From Panax quinquefolius (Eukaryota > Streptophyta > Magnoliopsida > Apiales > Araliaceae), in contig CM035160.1 in assembly GCA_020205615.1 (NCBI GenBank), positions 125,889,605 to 125,953,604 of the forward strand: a stretch of DNA of 64,000 bases, written 5' to 3'. Shown piece by piece: positions 12,615-24,493 of the stretch. Made by a program: the position numbers and the translations under genes. Each line of letters opens with the position of its first letter. Position 1 is the first letter of the stretch. Under the pieces are notes generated by a model. That model did no database searches. It was given only the letters and a program-made list of their open reading frames with translations, and was not told the DNA's origin.

Positions 12615-13727
12615 CCCACCTAGAGTTTACTTCATGGTGGTTGATCGCTTTTACAACTTTCTTTACGTTTCGTCTCGCCAGAGAGTTCACTTCGTGGAAG
12701 TTGATTGCTTTGTATGCCTTTTATTTACATTTTGTCCCACTTGGAGTTTCCTCCGTCATTATTGATCGCTTTTACGCCTTTTATTTATATTTTGTCCCAC
12801 CTTGAGTTTCCTCCGTGGTGGTTGATAGCTTTTATAGCTTTATTTACTTTTCTGATCCCCCATGGAGGTGCTTCGTGGTTGGTGATCATGTCTGTATATA
12901 TATAATTACGCTTTTTATATATATACCGCCATCGCTTTCATATAAATTACGGTATTATGTATGCCTAAGAATCATGTGATCACAGATTCAAATTATCGAT
13001 CTAGATTCGGTTCCGTGATGGACATTTTCACTGTAAGCAAGACTTTGTAAATTATTCTGCGATGTCTGAATTTTCTCGATGGTTTCCATACCCACAAGGA
13101 AGTCGGATTATTTTGTACATTATTTTCATACTGGATGCCTCGATCCGTAAAATAAAATCAATCAAGTTTCTAACACTTAATAAAATGGGAGTGTAAAGGT
13201 CTCAATTACTATGGAGCATCGTGGTTTGAAAAACCTTTTATAAAAACCTCACTGCTATATCTTGTTAAAACTGAATTTTTACAGAAATTCAAACCCTGTG
13301 TGTATATGTGCGAATGAGGCCTCGCATTACTTCCAAATAACAACACATTGACCCACACATACACACATTCAGATAATAGTTTCTTGAAAAGAGATGGTCA
13401 CCGTGGTAACACGGATGTCGGGGGGTGCCAAACACCTTTCTTCCGCATAACCAAGTCCCCGGACCTTAATGAATCTCGGTTTCACTGACCCGTTTAGCAG
13501 TGTAACATCACTGGGTCAATGTGCAAACCTTTTTCTCGATTGTGTTGGTACAACCATTTAAAAAACCAACTAGCGACTCTTAACAGTCCATCGTCGACAT
13601 TAAACATGTCAGACCTTTTTCACTTGTTTTTTTCAAACAAATCTCACCTAAAATGAGAACACCAAAGAACAAGTAACGGAAAGGGACAATTAAAAATCCC
13701 GACGTCGACACCCTCCTAACTTCCTAT
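12090..13727 (+). repeat. Array unit 3 (1638 bp)
   Basis: Same layout as unit 2: four (b) subrepeats, two joined without a TA tract (12465-12570), part (c) at 12610-12890, part (d) to 13727. Units 2 and 3 share the joined-subrepeat feature, so one probably arose by duplication of the other. Confidence 0.8.
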
Positions 13728-13761
13728 TCAGTGGTTTTATTTCATTTGTATATACATATAT

Positions 13762-13795
<34 letters not shown>

Positions 13796-13857
13796 GACTA
13801 ACATTATCGAGTTTTGCCTCGATTGAGCCTGAACTTCTGCTTTGGAGCGTTTATTTA

Positions 13858-13911
<54 letters not shown>

Positions 13912-15020
13912 CCCACCTATAGTTTACTTCATGGTGGTTGATCGCTTTTATAGCTTTCTTTACGTTTCGTCCTGTCTGGAGTTCACTTTGTGGCAGTTGA
14001 TTGCTTTGTACAGCTTTATTTACATTTTGTTCCACCTGGAGTTTCCTCCGTCGTTATTGATAGCTTTTACAGCTTTATTTATATTTTGTCCCACCTTGAG
14101 TTTCCTCCGTGGTGGTTGATAGCTTTTATAGCTTTATTTACTTTTCTGATCCCCCATGGAGGTGCTTCGTGGTTGTTGATCATATCTGTATATATATATT
14201 TACAGTTTTTATATATATACCTACTTACTGCTTTCATATAAATTACGGTATCATGTGTGCCTAGGAATAATGTGATCACAGATTCAGCCTATTGGATCTA
14301 GATTCGGTTCCCTTGATGGACATTTTTAGCTGTAAGCAGCTTGTAAATTATTCTGCGATGTCTGAATTGTCTCAGATGTTTTCCATACCCACAAGGAAGT
14401 CGGCATTATTTTATACATTATTTTCGTACGGATGCCTCGCATCTGTAAAATAAAATCAATCAAGCCGAACACTTAATAAAATGGGAGTGTAAAAGGTCTC
14501 AATTACTATTGAGCATCAGGGTTTGAAAATCCTTTTTTATAAAACCTCACTGCTATATCTTGTTAAAACTGAATTTTTTATAAATTCAAACCCTATGTGT
14601 ATAGGTGCGAACGAGGCCTCGTACTACTTCCAAATAACAACACATTAACCCACACATACACACATTCAGATAATAGTTTCTTGAAAAGAGGCGGTCACCA
14701 TGGTAACACGGATGCCTGGGTGCCTAACACCTTCCTCCGTGATAACCAAGTCCCCTAACCCTAATGAATCTCGATTTCAATCAATTCAAGCTTAGCGTTG
14801 TCACATCACTAGGTCAATGTGCAAACCTTTTCTCGATTGTGTTGGTACAACCATTTAAAAAACCAACTGGCGACTTTTAACAGTCCATCATCGACATTAT
14901 ACATGACAGACCTTTTTCACTTGTTTTTTCAAACAAATCTCACTTAAAATGAGAACACCAAAGAACAAGTAACGGAAAGGGACAATTAAAAATCCCGACG
15001 TCGACACCCGGACTTCGGTC
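13728..15020 (+). repeat. Array unit 4 (1293 bp, lacks the TA-linked subrepeats)
   Basis: The header at 13796 is followed by one TA tract (13860-13907) that runs straight into part (c). All (b) subrepeats are missing, as expected from recombination between two TA tracts. Part (d) holds the best preserved PBS-like site (TGGCGACTT at 14868). Confidence 0.8.
14816..14880 (+). promoter_or_regulatory. Hairpin plus PBS-like site, best copy (unit 4)
   Basis: The sequence GTGTTGGTACAACC..AACCAAC can pair GTTGGT with ACCAAC, and TGGCGACTT follows at 14868-14876. Known Ogre/Tat elements use a PBS that starts TGGCGACTC just after the LTR end, matching tRNA-Arg. Equivalent sites are at 10325, 11941, 13571 and 16593, each with one or two changes. 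The hairpin is kept in all five units. PBS identity is inference from similarity to that published motif. Confidence 0.5.
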
Positions 15021-15047
15021 CGTGGTTATATTTTAGTTTGTATATAC

Positions 15048-15090
<43 letters not shown>

Positions 15091-15149
15091 GGACTAACAT
15101 TATCGAGTTATGCCTGGATTGAGCCTAGACTTTATTGAGCGTTTATTTA

Positions 15150-15195
<46 letters not shown>

Positions 15196-15243
15196 CGAAC
15201 TTTGTTCGATGAGCCTAGACTTTATTCCCGTGTGTTTATTTGC

Positions 15244-15301
<58 letters not shown>

Positions 15302-15367
15302 TATATATATTAATCGTATCGAACTTTGTTCAAGAGCCTGAGACTTTGGTCTCATTGTGTTTACTCG

Positions 15368-15412
<45 letters not shown>

Positions 15413-15468
15413 CTGCTATCGAACTCGCTCGATGAGCCAAGATTTTATATCCTATATGCGTTTACTCA

Positions 15469-15508
<40 letters not shown>

Positions 15509-15575
15509 CTTATATATATGAATTATTGTCAAACTCGCTCGATGAGCCTAGATTTTACATCCTATGTGTTTATTG

Positions 15576-15621
<46 letters not shown>

Positions 15622-16733
15622 CCCACCTAGAGTTTACTTACATGGTGGTTGATCGCTTATGCCTTTCTTTACGCTTCTCGCTTTTCCTCGGAGTTCACTT
15701 CGTGGCGCTTGATTGCTTTATGCAAATTTTTTAATTACATTTTGTCCCACCTGAAGTTTCCTCCGTGGTTATCGATAGCTTTTACATCTTTATTTATATT
15801 TTGTCGCACCTTGAGTTTCCACCGTGGTGGTTGATAGCTTTTATAGCTTTATTTACATTTCTGATCCCCCATGGAGGTGCTTCGTGGTTGGTGATCATGT
15901 CTCAGATATATATATTTATAGCTTTTATATATATATATACCCGCCATCGCTTTCATACAAATTATGTATCATGTGCTCCTAGGAATCATGTGATCATAGA
16001 TCCAAATTTATTGGATCTAGATTCTGGTTCCCACGATGGACATTTTCAAATGTAGTTGCGACTTTTGTAAATTATTCTGCTGTGTCTGAATTTCCTCAGA
16101 TGGCTTTCATACCCACAATGAAGTCGGCATTATTTTGTACATTATTTTCTTACAGATGTTTCACATCTCAAAAATAAAATCAATCAAGCCGAATACTTAA
16201 TAAAATGGAAGTATAAAAGGTCTCAATTACTATTGAGCATCGTGGTTCAAAAACCTTTTTATAAAACATCACCGCCATATCTTGCTATAAACTGAATTTT
16301 TACATAAATTCAAATCCTTTGTATATAGGTGCAAATGAGGCCTCGCACTACTTCCAAATAACAGCACATTGACCCCCCCACACACACATTCAGATAATTG
16401 TTTCTTGAAAAGAGACTACCACCGTGGTAACATGGATGTCTGGGGTGCCTAACACCTTCCCTTCAGATAACCAAGTCCCCGGACCCTAATGAATCTCTTG
16501 CTTTCATCGACCATGCTTTAGCGTTGTCACATCACCGGGTCAATGTGCAAACCTTTTATCTATTGTGTTGGTACAACCATTTAAAAACCAACTGACGACT
16601 CTTAATACCCATCGTTGACATTATACATGTCGAACCTTTTTCACTTGTTTTTCAAATAAATCTCACCTAAAATGAGAACACCAAAGAGCAAGTAACGGAA
16701 AGGGACATCTAAAAATCTCGACGTCGACACTCA
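15021..16733 (+). repeat. Array unit 5 (1713 bp), cut by copia-1
   Basis: Four (b) subrepeats with long TA tracts, part (c) at 15617-15900, part (d) to GACGTCGACACTCA. The copia-1 LTR starts at 16734, so the array may have continued beyond this point before the insertion. Confidence 0.8.
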
Positions 16734-16973
16734 TGATTGTAGATTATAGGTGAACTATATTCTTGAACCCATTATCTATGATACAATCAATTGAACTTGC
16801 ACACATATCTAAAAATCCCGAATCCACACAAGTCCGCTGGTTACGCAAGTATAAACCATGCCGCCATCCCCGATTTTCATAAAGGCTCTAGAGAGTTTGC
16901 TAAAGACTCATAGGAAGCTACCACACTTCCACCTTTATATAGTGTGAACCCATCAAGTGTATACTAACATACA
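16734..16973 (-). mobile_element. copia-1 3' LTR (about 240 bp)
   Basis: On the minus strand it starts TGTATGTTAGTATACAC just after a purine-rich tract (CTAAAGGGTGG) and ends CTACAATCA, giving the TG...CA ends expected. A TATATAAAGG promoter-like motif lies near 16935-16945. No second copy is available in the window for comparison, so the borders are inferred. Confidence 0.6.
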
Positions 16974-16983
16974 CCACCCTTTA
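16974..16983 (-). other. copia-1 polypurine tract
   Basis: Minus-strand CTAAAGGGTGG directly before the LTR start TGTATG. This would prime plus-strand DNA synthesis. Confidence 0.55.
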
Positions 16984-17177
16984 GGGCTATGAGTTTCATT
17001 AAGAATCTAAATGATTCATCCTATCACAATTTGTCAGTAAGCACCACATACACACGGGGATAAATATAAATAATTGTAGTGCTTTATTAAATAATTACAT
17101 GACTTTTTGTTACCCATTGAACCCAATTCATGGGATCTCCAATCACATGGGTTGGGTTTCCATCACATAATATTTAC

Positions 17178-17648
17178 TCAAAATATTGGCAATAGTCCCA
17201 TCCCTCTAGATGCTTCTTGGACTACCTTTTTACTCAATCCCTTAGTAAGCGGATCCGCTAGGTTCTTTTTAGACCTCACAAATTCCATTGAAATAACCCC
17301 GTTACTGATCAATCCTCGTACAATATTTTGCCTCAAGTGAATATGTCTCTATTTTCCATTATAAACATGGTTCATTGCCTTGGCAATAGCTGCTTGAGAA
17401 TCACAATGTAGAGAAAAATAAGGAATTGGCTTATACCACAATGGTATATCAGCCAATAAATTCCTTATCCACTCTGCTTCTGTACCTTCCAATTCTAAAG
17501 CAATAAATTCAGATTCCATAGTAGATCTAGCAGTACAAGTTTGTTTAGCAGATTTCCAAGAAACAACTCCTCCACCTAAAGTAAACACATAACCACTAGT
17601 GGAGTTTGTTTCATCATTATCAGATACCCAATTAGCATCACAATATCC
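17178..17648 (-). pseudogene. copia-1 RNase H and pol C-terminus
   Basis: The frame reads [19 protein letters not shown], then [20 protein letters not shown] and [11 protein letters not shown]: the conserved RNase H blocks of Ty1/copia, with acidic residues in DANW, ESEF and CDSQ. A TAG at 17346-17348 interrupts it after YNGK. The same frame then continues with RHI...NLADPLTKGL to a natural stop at 17178. RNase H would remove the RNA strand during reverse transcription. It is in the same frame as RT, separated only by a TAA at 17649. Confidence 0.85.
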
Positions 17649-18779
17649 TTATAAAACACTAGGATGACCAGTAAAATGTACACCTACATTAACTGTTCCT
17701 TTTAAATACCTCATTAGTCGTGACAATGCATTCCAATGTTCTTGTGAAGGATTATGTGTATATCTGCTAAGTCTACTAATGGCATATGCAATATCAGGTC
17801 GAGTACAGTTCATTAAATACATTACACTACCAATGATTCTAGCATATTCTATTTGTGCAATACCATTCCCTTTATTTTTCTTTAAATGCACACTAGAGTC
17901 ATAAGGAGTTCCTAATGGCTCTTCATTAAAGAAATTAATTTTCATAAGAATATTTTCCACATAATGAGACTGTGATAAAACTAAACCATTTGCATGTTTA
18001 TTTATTTTCATGCCAAGAATCAAATTTGCTTCTCCTAAATCTTTCATGTCAAATTTAGAAGATAAAAAATCCTTAGTAGCTTTCACAACTTTCTCATTAG
18101 TACCAAATATTAGCAAGTCATCCACATATAAACAAATAATCACACCACAATTCCCATTGAAACTACTATAAACACAACTATCAGATTCATTTGTCACAAA
18201 ATTATTAGACAAGAGAGTTTTATTAAATTTGTCATTCCATTGTTTTGGTGCTTGTTTTAAACCATACAAAGATTTTACAAGTCTACACACTTTTTGTTCT
18301 TCACAAGGAACAACAAACCCTTTAGGTTGACACATATATATTTCTTCATTTAACTCTCCATTCAAAAAGGTAGTTTTAACATCCATTTGGTGGATTATCA
18401 ATTTATGAATAAAAGCCAAAGCAATTAAAATTCTTATAGTTGTTAATTTAGTTACCGGTGAGTAAGTATCAAAATAATCAAAACCTTCCTTTTGAGTAAA
18501 TCCTTTTGCTACAAGTCTTGCCTTAAATTTATCAATAGACCCATCAGATTTTAACTTCTTTTTAAACACCCATTTACATCCAATAGGTTTATATCCTCTA
18601 GGAAAATTAACTAGTTCCCATGTATGGTTAGACATAATAGATTCTAGTTCACTATTAATAGAATCCTTCCAAAAATTTGCATCAATTGATTTCATTGCTT
18701 CTTCATAAGTTTTAGGGTCATCTTTAGTTATAAAAACAGTTATAAAATCTGGACCAAAAGTTTTCTCAAAACGTTGTCT
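17649..18779 (-). pseudogene. copia-1 reverse transcriptase
   Basis: A 348-codon open segment (18695-17649) covers nearly the whole Ty1/copia RT domain (RVT_2): TWELVNFPRGYKPIGCKWV near the start, ARLVAKGFTQKEGFDYFDTY, QMDVKTTFLNGEL, KSLYGLKQAPKQW, the catalytic YVDD in CLYVDDLLIFG, and the RNase H connection region with RPDIAYAISRLSRYT. The usual DVKTAFLNG block has T for A. It ends in a premature TAA at 17649-17651. The frame is the same as that of the integrase upstream and RNase H downstream. Confidence 0.92.
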
Positions 18780-19221
18780 TTAACTTCTAGTAGATGAAGG
18801 TACATGTTCTTTATCTTTCCTTTTAAAAGGTTCACTAGAAGAGGGATTGTCCTCATTTCTTATTTTCATTGGAAATTTATTTTCAAAGAATTCTGCATCT
18901 TTTGTTTCCAAAATTGAATTATTTTGATAATTATTAGTTTCATCTTTAATTACCAAAACTCTATAAGCAGCACTATTAGAAGCATATCCAAATAAAATGC
19001 AATCCATTGTTTTAGGACCAATTTTATTTCTTTTAAATTCTGGTATAACTACTTTAGCTAGACACCCCCACTCTTTAAGATACCCCAAATTAGGTGTATG
19101 TTTCTTCCGTAAATGATATGGTGTAGTAGTCTATCTTTTTATGTGGAACTCTATTTAAAATATGATTTGCAGAAAGGTAAGTTTCTCCCCACATATTAGA
19201 AGGTAAACCAGAACTAATTAG
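18780..19221 (-). pseudogene. copia-1 integrase, C-terminal part
   Basis: From the insertion border at 19221 the frame reads ISSGLPSNMWGETYLSANH and ILNRVPHKK, the conserved region after the catalytic core of Ty1/copia integrases. A frameshift near 19090-19130 moves to the frame of 19088-18780, which reads LKEWGCLAKV, then CILFGYASNSAAYRVL and the basic linker to RT. A TAA at 18780-18782 stops it. The N-terminal half is at 36538-37400, on the far side of the 17.3 kb insertion. Confidence 0.88.
19217..19221. repeat. Target site duplication, left copy (ATTAG)
   Basis: ATTAG precedes the LTR start TGTAATGACC. An identical ATTAG follows the LTR end TGTTACA at 36538-36542. Five bp is the usual size for Ty3/gypsy. 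Removing the element and one copy restores the integrase sequence. Confidence 0.95.
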
Positions 19222-21516
19222 TGTAATGACCCTAAAATTCATACCATTTAAATCTCGACTTCGGTCGTTAACCATACATTAAATCTCTAATAAAACATCA
19301 TTATTCGATATTAAAAACACTAAAATTGCGGAATAATTAAAACGTTTATACATTTCTTTCTTTCTTGCCCTGAATCGCAACCTTTACATTACATCTCTTT
19401 GATTCAATCTTATATCATGAATCGTTACAACAAAATGACTATACAAAGTCTTACATCATAACTAAATATCCATATACATGGGATAACTTAACTTACAATT
19501 CAACAACATGTTACGTTCAAAATATGAAATATATTTCTCATAAAACATAAGTAATCTTCATGAATATAGATCTCTATAACTTACTTAGCACAAGTCTTTA
19601 CCTTAAAATCTTAACCTACAAAAGTGGTTATTTGCAAGAGTGAGCTCGACAGCCCAACAAAGTCTAACAGTTTTTATGCATCACATAGCACATAATAACA
19701 TGCTCGATATACATCTTATTAAAGTAACATGGCATACATGCTTTTAATTCACATAGCAAATATAAAGATTGAGTTCCTTACTCAACCATCATTACTTAGC
19801 CAAAATAATGCAGTCATATATTGACTTTAACATTTCATGATTTCAACATGTATAACATATCATGCAATTTAAAATAGTTCATCAAGTCCACGTAGAAAAT
19901 AGGAACCGAAAGACTTGCCTTGATCGTTGTTTACCAATAATAGATTAACAACTTACGCTTATCTCGCACTTCACGTGCCTACTACACAATTATATAATCA
20001 TACACATCAACTATTAGTCACATAACAAAACATAGTAATTGTAATGTAAACTCTACTCCACATCTCATAATCTTTCCTATTAATTAGCACACAATGCTCA
20101 AGTGTTAACTTTTTGACTTATGACTCACTATATTTCATAATCGAAGTTCATTCAAGTGCTTAAGTCTTGCTAGGAATACTTATTGGTTTTATATTAAACC
20201 CATTTCATATCCTATAATATTCATTTCAATTGAATTGAAACACTTTTTAAGTTCGTTAACACTTGGCACGGCGTTTCGACGCTCATTCGCCACCTTGATT
20301 TCCTCTCTTGTGTATGCTTACTATGCTTCTATAACTTATCTAATACATTATTTATTAATGTTAAACATCATTATATTTACTAACATACATGTTTTATAAC
20401 TTAGGACATCATCTTTTATTGTCAGGAGCACTACACATGCATATGTGCATGCCCGACGCCCTCTGATTGCTCTCGAAAACACAACAGTCCTTAAGATGAC
20501 CATTTTGACTACTGTTATAGACCTCAAATTAAAAATCTTAAGGCATTAAAGTTGTAGGTCTATTCGTCCTTTTTTCGGATCATCTTTAATCAACTCAATC
20601 GGAGTTCGTATGAGAACGTTATGGCCATTTTACTATAGGAGGCCAAAACTGTCCGAATCAGACTTTTTGTTCAAGGCCATGCTCGAGAACTAGGTTATAT
20701 GTAGCAGCCATGCTTAATGATTGGCACTAGGGTGCGAATTTCAATGCTAGGGCGCGAACTTCTGGTGCTGGGGTGCGCATTTTGACGCCGGGGCGCGAAT
20801 TTTGGCGCTGGGGCTTTATTTTTCGCCACCGGGTGCCAAAACTAATGTAACTGAAACACTAAGACCATTTTTGGTCTGTTTAAGAAATTCTATCAACTAA
20901 TTACATAAATATAATTGATGTAATTTACACATAACCTCACCAAGCATACATATATTAACTTGGCACAATTTAAACAACTATTTGAGAGAAGTTAAATCCT
21001 TGAAAGTATTGTTTTAAAACCCAAAACTCCATTGTTTATATTCTTGACACAGTGAACACTGTAACCAAAATTATAAACCCAATTGATTCCTTTTTAACTA
21101 AGTTCTCTGTTATTTAAAAATTAAAGACTTAATATATTTAAGCCTTGTTTGGCAAAACTAAATTAAACTCCTTTAATTTATTTTAATAACTACTTACAAT
21201 ATAGTTATTTGTCACACTTCTAATTAATTAAGTTTTCATACTTAATTTAATTAATACCAATAACAATTCATTGCATAATATAATAATTTATTTAATCATT
21301 ATAAACCCTCTAACTTAATTATTAAATTAAATTAGATTACTATCTCAAAATAATTACTTTCTTTAACTCATTAATTATTTATTAAACAAATAAATAATCA
21401 AATCACATCAAATCAAATCAATTAAACAAATACTTATTCAACGATAAACACATCCATTAAATATTTATATAATTCAATAAATATTTACATATTAATTAAA
21501 AATCTGGATTGTTACA
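19222..21516 (-). mobile_element. 3' LTR of the 17.3 kb gypsy element (2295 bp, with a deletion)
   Basis: Plus-strand ends are TGTAATGACCC and GATTGTTACA. It aligns through most of its length with the other LTR (24496-25989 plus 35027-36537). It lacks about 710 bp present there at roughly 35450-36165; the break falls near 21115, where TTATTTAAAAATTAAAG continues. It includes the GC-rich minisatellite at 20722-20838. Confidence 0.9.
20722..20838. repeat. GC-rich minisatellite in the 3' LTR
   Basis: Five or six copies of a 20-24 bp unit, consensus about GGCGCTGGGGCGCGAATTTT, within otherwise AT-rich LTR sequence. The matching array in the other LTR is at 35044-35190. CpG density is far above the surroundings. 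Confidence 0.85.
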
Positions 21517-21530
21517 TCATTCCCTCCTTA
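21517..21530 (-). other. Polypurine tract of the 17.3 kb gypsy element
   Basis: Minus-strand TAAGGAGGGAATGA directly before the 3' LTR start TGTAACAATCC. This fixes the direction of the element. Confidence 0.75.
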
Positions 21531-22240
21531 CAAGGATTCTGTCCACAGAATCACAACTCAAACCACTCATTCGTTACAATCTTTCCTACTTACAAAGATT
21601 CTATCCACAGAATCGAAGACATAAATTAAACAAATAACTCAGAGTAATCTTTCATCATTTTATCTAAATATAGCTTATATATTTCCTACTACATTCATTA
21701 CTTTAACAAATTGTAGGTTTCATTTCATAACTTTCACTTGAACTCAATTATATTCTGAGTATTCTATATTCTTTACCCATTCATTTCCTTTTCTAAGGAT
21801 CGCTATCACAAACACTCGGAATATTACATTCACCATTTCTTCTAAGAATTTCATCCTTGAAATTGTATCTATTAATATTCAATCTATCAAAATAGATTTT
21901 TACGTCACTGTTATATTCATTCCTTGGGTTTTATAACCACTTCTTTCCACAAAGTTCTTTCTACAATTATTAACTTTTCTATTAAATATTTTACATTATT
22001 CTTTGATAACTCATATCCTTCTCACTTCAAAATCTCTTTTCTCATTTATTCAACATATTCATCATTCAAAGGTCGCATTCTACTTACTCACTTCTTTCTA
22101 AGGAATATCATCCTTACCACATTCACCTTTTAGAATATCAAGAATCTTCCACAATTGCTCAATAATTGGGAAGCGATATGAATAACAGGAATTTAAAAGA
22201 TTCCAAATCATGCTGATGGTCATAAGACCACGAACTAAGT

Positions 22241-22500
22241 CCATAGTTTCAAGTAATCTTTCAACTTCAACTTTAACAGTCATAAGACTATAAGGACCCC
22301 CGTACTTAGGGTGTTAAGCCCTTCATACGATGTATTGTGCACAAACATTTAAACGTTATGCGTATATCCATAGTTATAAGTAATCTTTCAACTTAAACTT
22401 TAACAGTCATAAGACTATAGGGACTCCTCGTACTTAGGGTGATCAGCCCTTCGTAAAATGTATTGTGCACAAACATCTCAACGCCTCCGCGTAATCCCCT
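22241..22500 (-). repeat. Tandem duplication of about 127 bp, LTR-derived
   Basis: CCATAGTT(T/A)(C/T)AAGTAATC to the next CCATAG is repeated once (22241-22367 and 22368 to about 22494). Both copies contain CATAAGACTATA(A/G)GGAC and GTATTGTGCACAAAC. The same block is present once, in the other orientation, at about 60-235 in the LTR fragment that opens the window. Confidence 0.75.
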
Positions 22501-24480
22501 ATAAAAGGGTTGTTCATCTCAGCTTTTCAACATCTAAATCCGCACCAAAACAATTTGGTTTGGCATAACTCCTCAAGAAACGCATGCATTTCATGAACAT
22601 CTTTCAATATTCGTCTAGCTGAATCAAATAGCATAGACTTCTACAACAATTCGGACATCAATCGAAATATACATATACATATATATATATATATATATAT
22701 TCTCATATCTTAAAGAAATCTCAAAAATCTTTTTATGACGTCATGATACCGCACCAGATTTACAAATTCGCCGAGGATTCCGTCATTCGGTGATTTTATC
22801 ATACTACATTATACCATAGTGGGCTGACGATCCTTAGATCACATCCAATACTAGGTAATATTGCATTGATGACTCCATCGTTTTTATAATCATTGCACCA
22901 GGTTACATGATGCATTAATGATATAAAATACATTTTTATATATTGCAAATCATTTTTGTCTAGCCGAAACAATTAGCATAGACATACGAATAACAGTATT
23001 GTTGTTAAAACTCATTGGTTCCATCATTTTATCCAATGTTTTTCAAGAAAATAGAAGTGTAAACATCAGCACGAAGTCAATAAATTTCGAAAGTCTAGCA
23101 TAACTAGTAGATTTAGAATACCTATGCTTCCACCATCAACTCCACTTTCTATAATGATCCATTGCTTAATAGGTCTATCTATTCCTATCATCCTCAATAC
23201 TCCATGCACACTTAATTACACCCGGTTAAATCAAACTTACCACACGTTATGAGTTCAGAACTTGCCACAATCATATGAGTTTAAGAACTTATCCTAGTCA
23301 GACCATAGGCGTCCATTCGCTGAGGGGTTCAAAAACATACCATATAATTATGAGTCACGAACCTACCATAAGTATGAGTTTTAAGAACTCGCACTTAACC
23401 TTATAATATTCTCTAACTATACTCTACCTATCTGTTATACATATGAGAAAAGAATCACCTTCTCAACATGCATATAGCAAATAGCGCGACACAAACATTC
23501 CAATGATTATCAATGTGATAAACAGAGTACAAGCACAAAACCCTCACCCATACAAAGATTTGTACAACTCAGCCATCACAAGATTCCTCAATTGAAATCC
23601 CTCCTAACTCTATCTTACTCATAACTTGCTCTTTGCTCGATACGAATTCCTCGTATTTCATCATTTATAACTCCTCACGAGTTTATCTCGTACTATTTCA
23701 TAGTACACCATCTTCATAGCATCAAGCTATAATCATTCAAACATTACAAACCATCTTCCTTTTATAACTTAAATAGATCACGTCGTGATCTTATTCTATA
23801 ATCATCACCTTTAAAATTCTTTTGTTAACTCGTGATCGTTTTGTTTTACGATCCTCATTCTTTCCCTTTTTCATCATTTACGACATTATTCGTTGTCTTG
23901 GATATTGGAGTTAGGAAACTCCCATTTCTTATCTTTATATCTCTTAGATTCTTCTTTGAATCTTCTTTTTTATATAACAATTCTTCCTTTAAGAATTTCT
24001 AACTTCATTTACATTGCTCAACATTCCATTTAAGGTCTACACTTTCATCACACGTATCCATTTACTAAACTTGGTACACATCGAGTCTCTAACAGTTTCA
24101 ATATGGTACGCTGAGTGGTTTCCCACAAACAACTAACAAACTAGGTTCCGAGTTACTAGTTCGTATATACCTCCGCTCTATGAAGGAATCGTTTAGCCCA
24201 GATACCATACATCAACTATTAAAGAGTACAATTGCACCATACTCTCTATTCTTAACTTCTTTATCATTCTCTTTTTATAGACATTGTCTATTTATTATCA
24301 CCTTACATCCTTATTATTGGAGTTGGGTAACCCCACATTCATAATCCTTATAACTCTGCGAGATTCTTCTTTTAATCCTTTATATTTCAAACTCTATTTG
24401 AGCTTATTCGTTTATTATCTTCACCTCTCTTCTCTAAGGTTATAGCCTATGGTACTCCTACCTAAGGTTTATAACCTACA

Positions 24481-24493
24481 GCTCTGATACCAA
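24481..24493 (-). other. Primer binding site of the 17.3 kb gypsy element
   Basis: Minus-strand TTGGTATCAGAGC, complementary to the 3' end of plant initiator tRNA-Met, a few bases inside the LTR border. It matches the PBS of element D exactly and differs by one base from those of B and C (CAAAGC). Confidence 0.88.

Larger units (their letters stand above)
8738..16733 (+). repeat. Tandem array of five 1.3-1.74 kb units derived from a Tat-type LTR/leader
   Basis: Five head-to-tail units begin with GTGGTTTTATTT-like sequence at 8738, 10478, 12090, 13728 and 15021. Each unit has four parts: (a) a TA microsatellite and the header GGACTAACATTATCGA; (b) 0-6 subrepeats of about 80-130 bp, each with TTCGATGAGCC and a new TA tract; (c) four subrepeats of about 70-80 bp with GAGTTTCCTCCGTGG-like cores; (d) about 850 bp of non-repeated sequence with GTGCCTAACACCTTCC, a GTTGGT..ACCAAC hairpin and the PBS-like (T)GGCGACTC, ending in CCCGACGTCGACAC. 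Parts (c) and (d) are well conserved between units. The array ends where copia-1 inserts. Confidence 0.85.

Noticed and set aside
8681..15435. Long plus-strand ORFs rich in YIYIYI in the array
   Set aside because: They are translations of TA microsatellites that run through the tandem units; no ORF is conserved in frame between units.
8738..16733. Array as a CRISPR or CRISPR-like locus
   Set aside because: Units are over 1 kb, repeats are not short identical units with unique spacers, and the setting is a plant retrotransposon.
16734..16973. A host promoter or gene next to the array (TATATAAAGG near 16940)
   Set aside because: The motif lies within the inferred copia-1 LTR, which has its own promoter; no host ORF follows.
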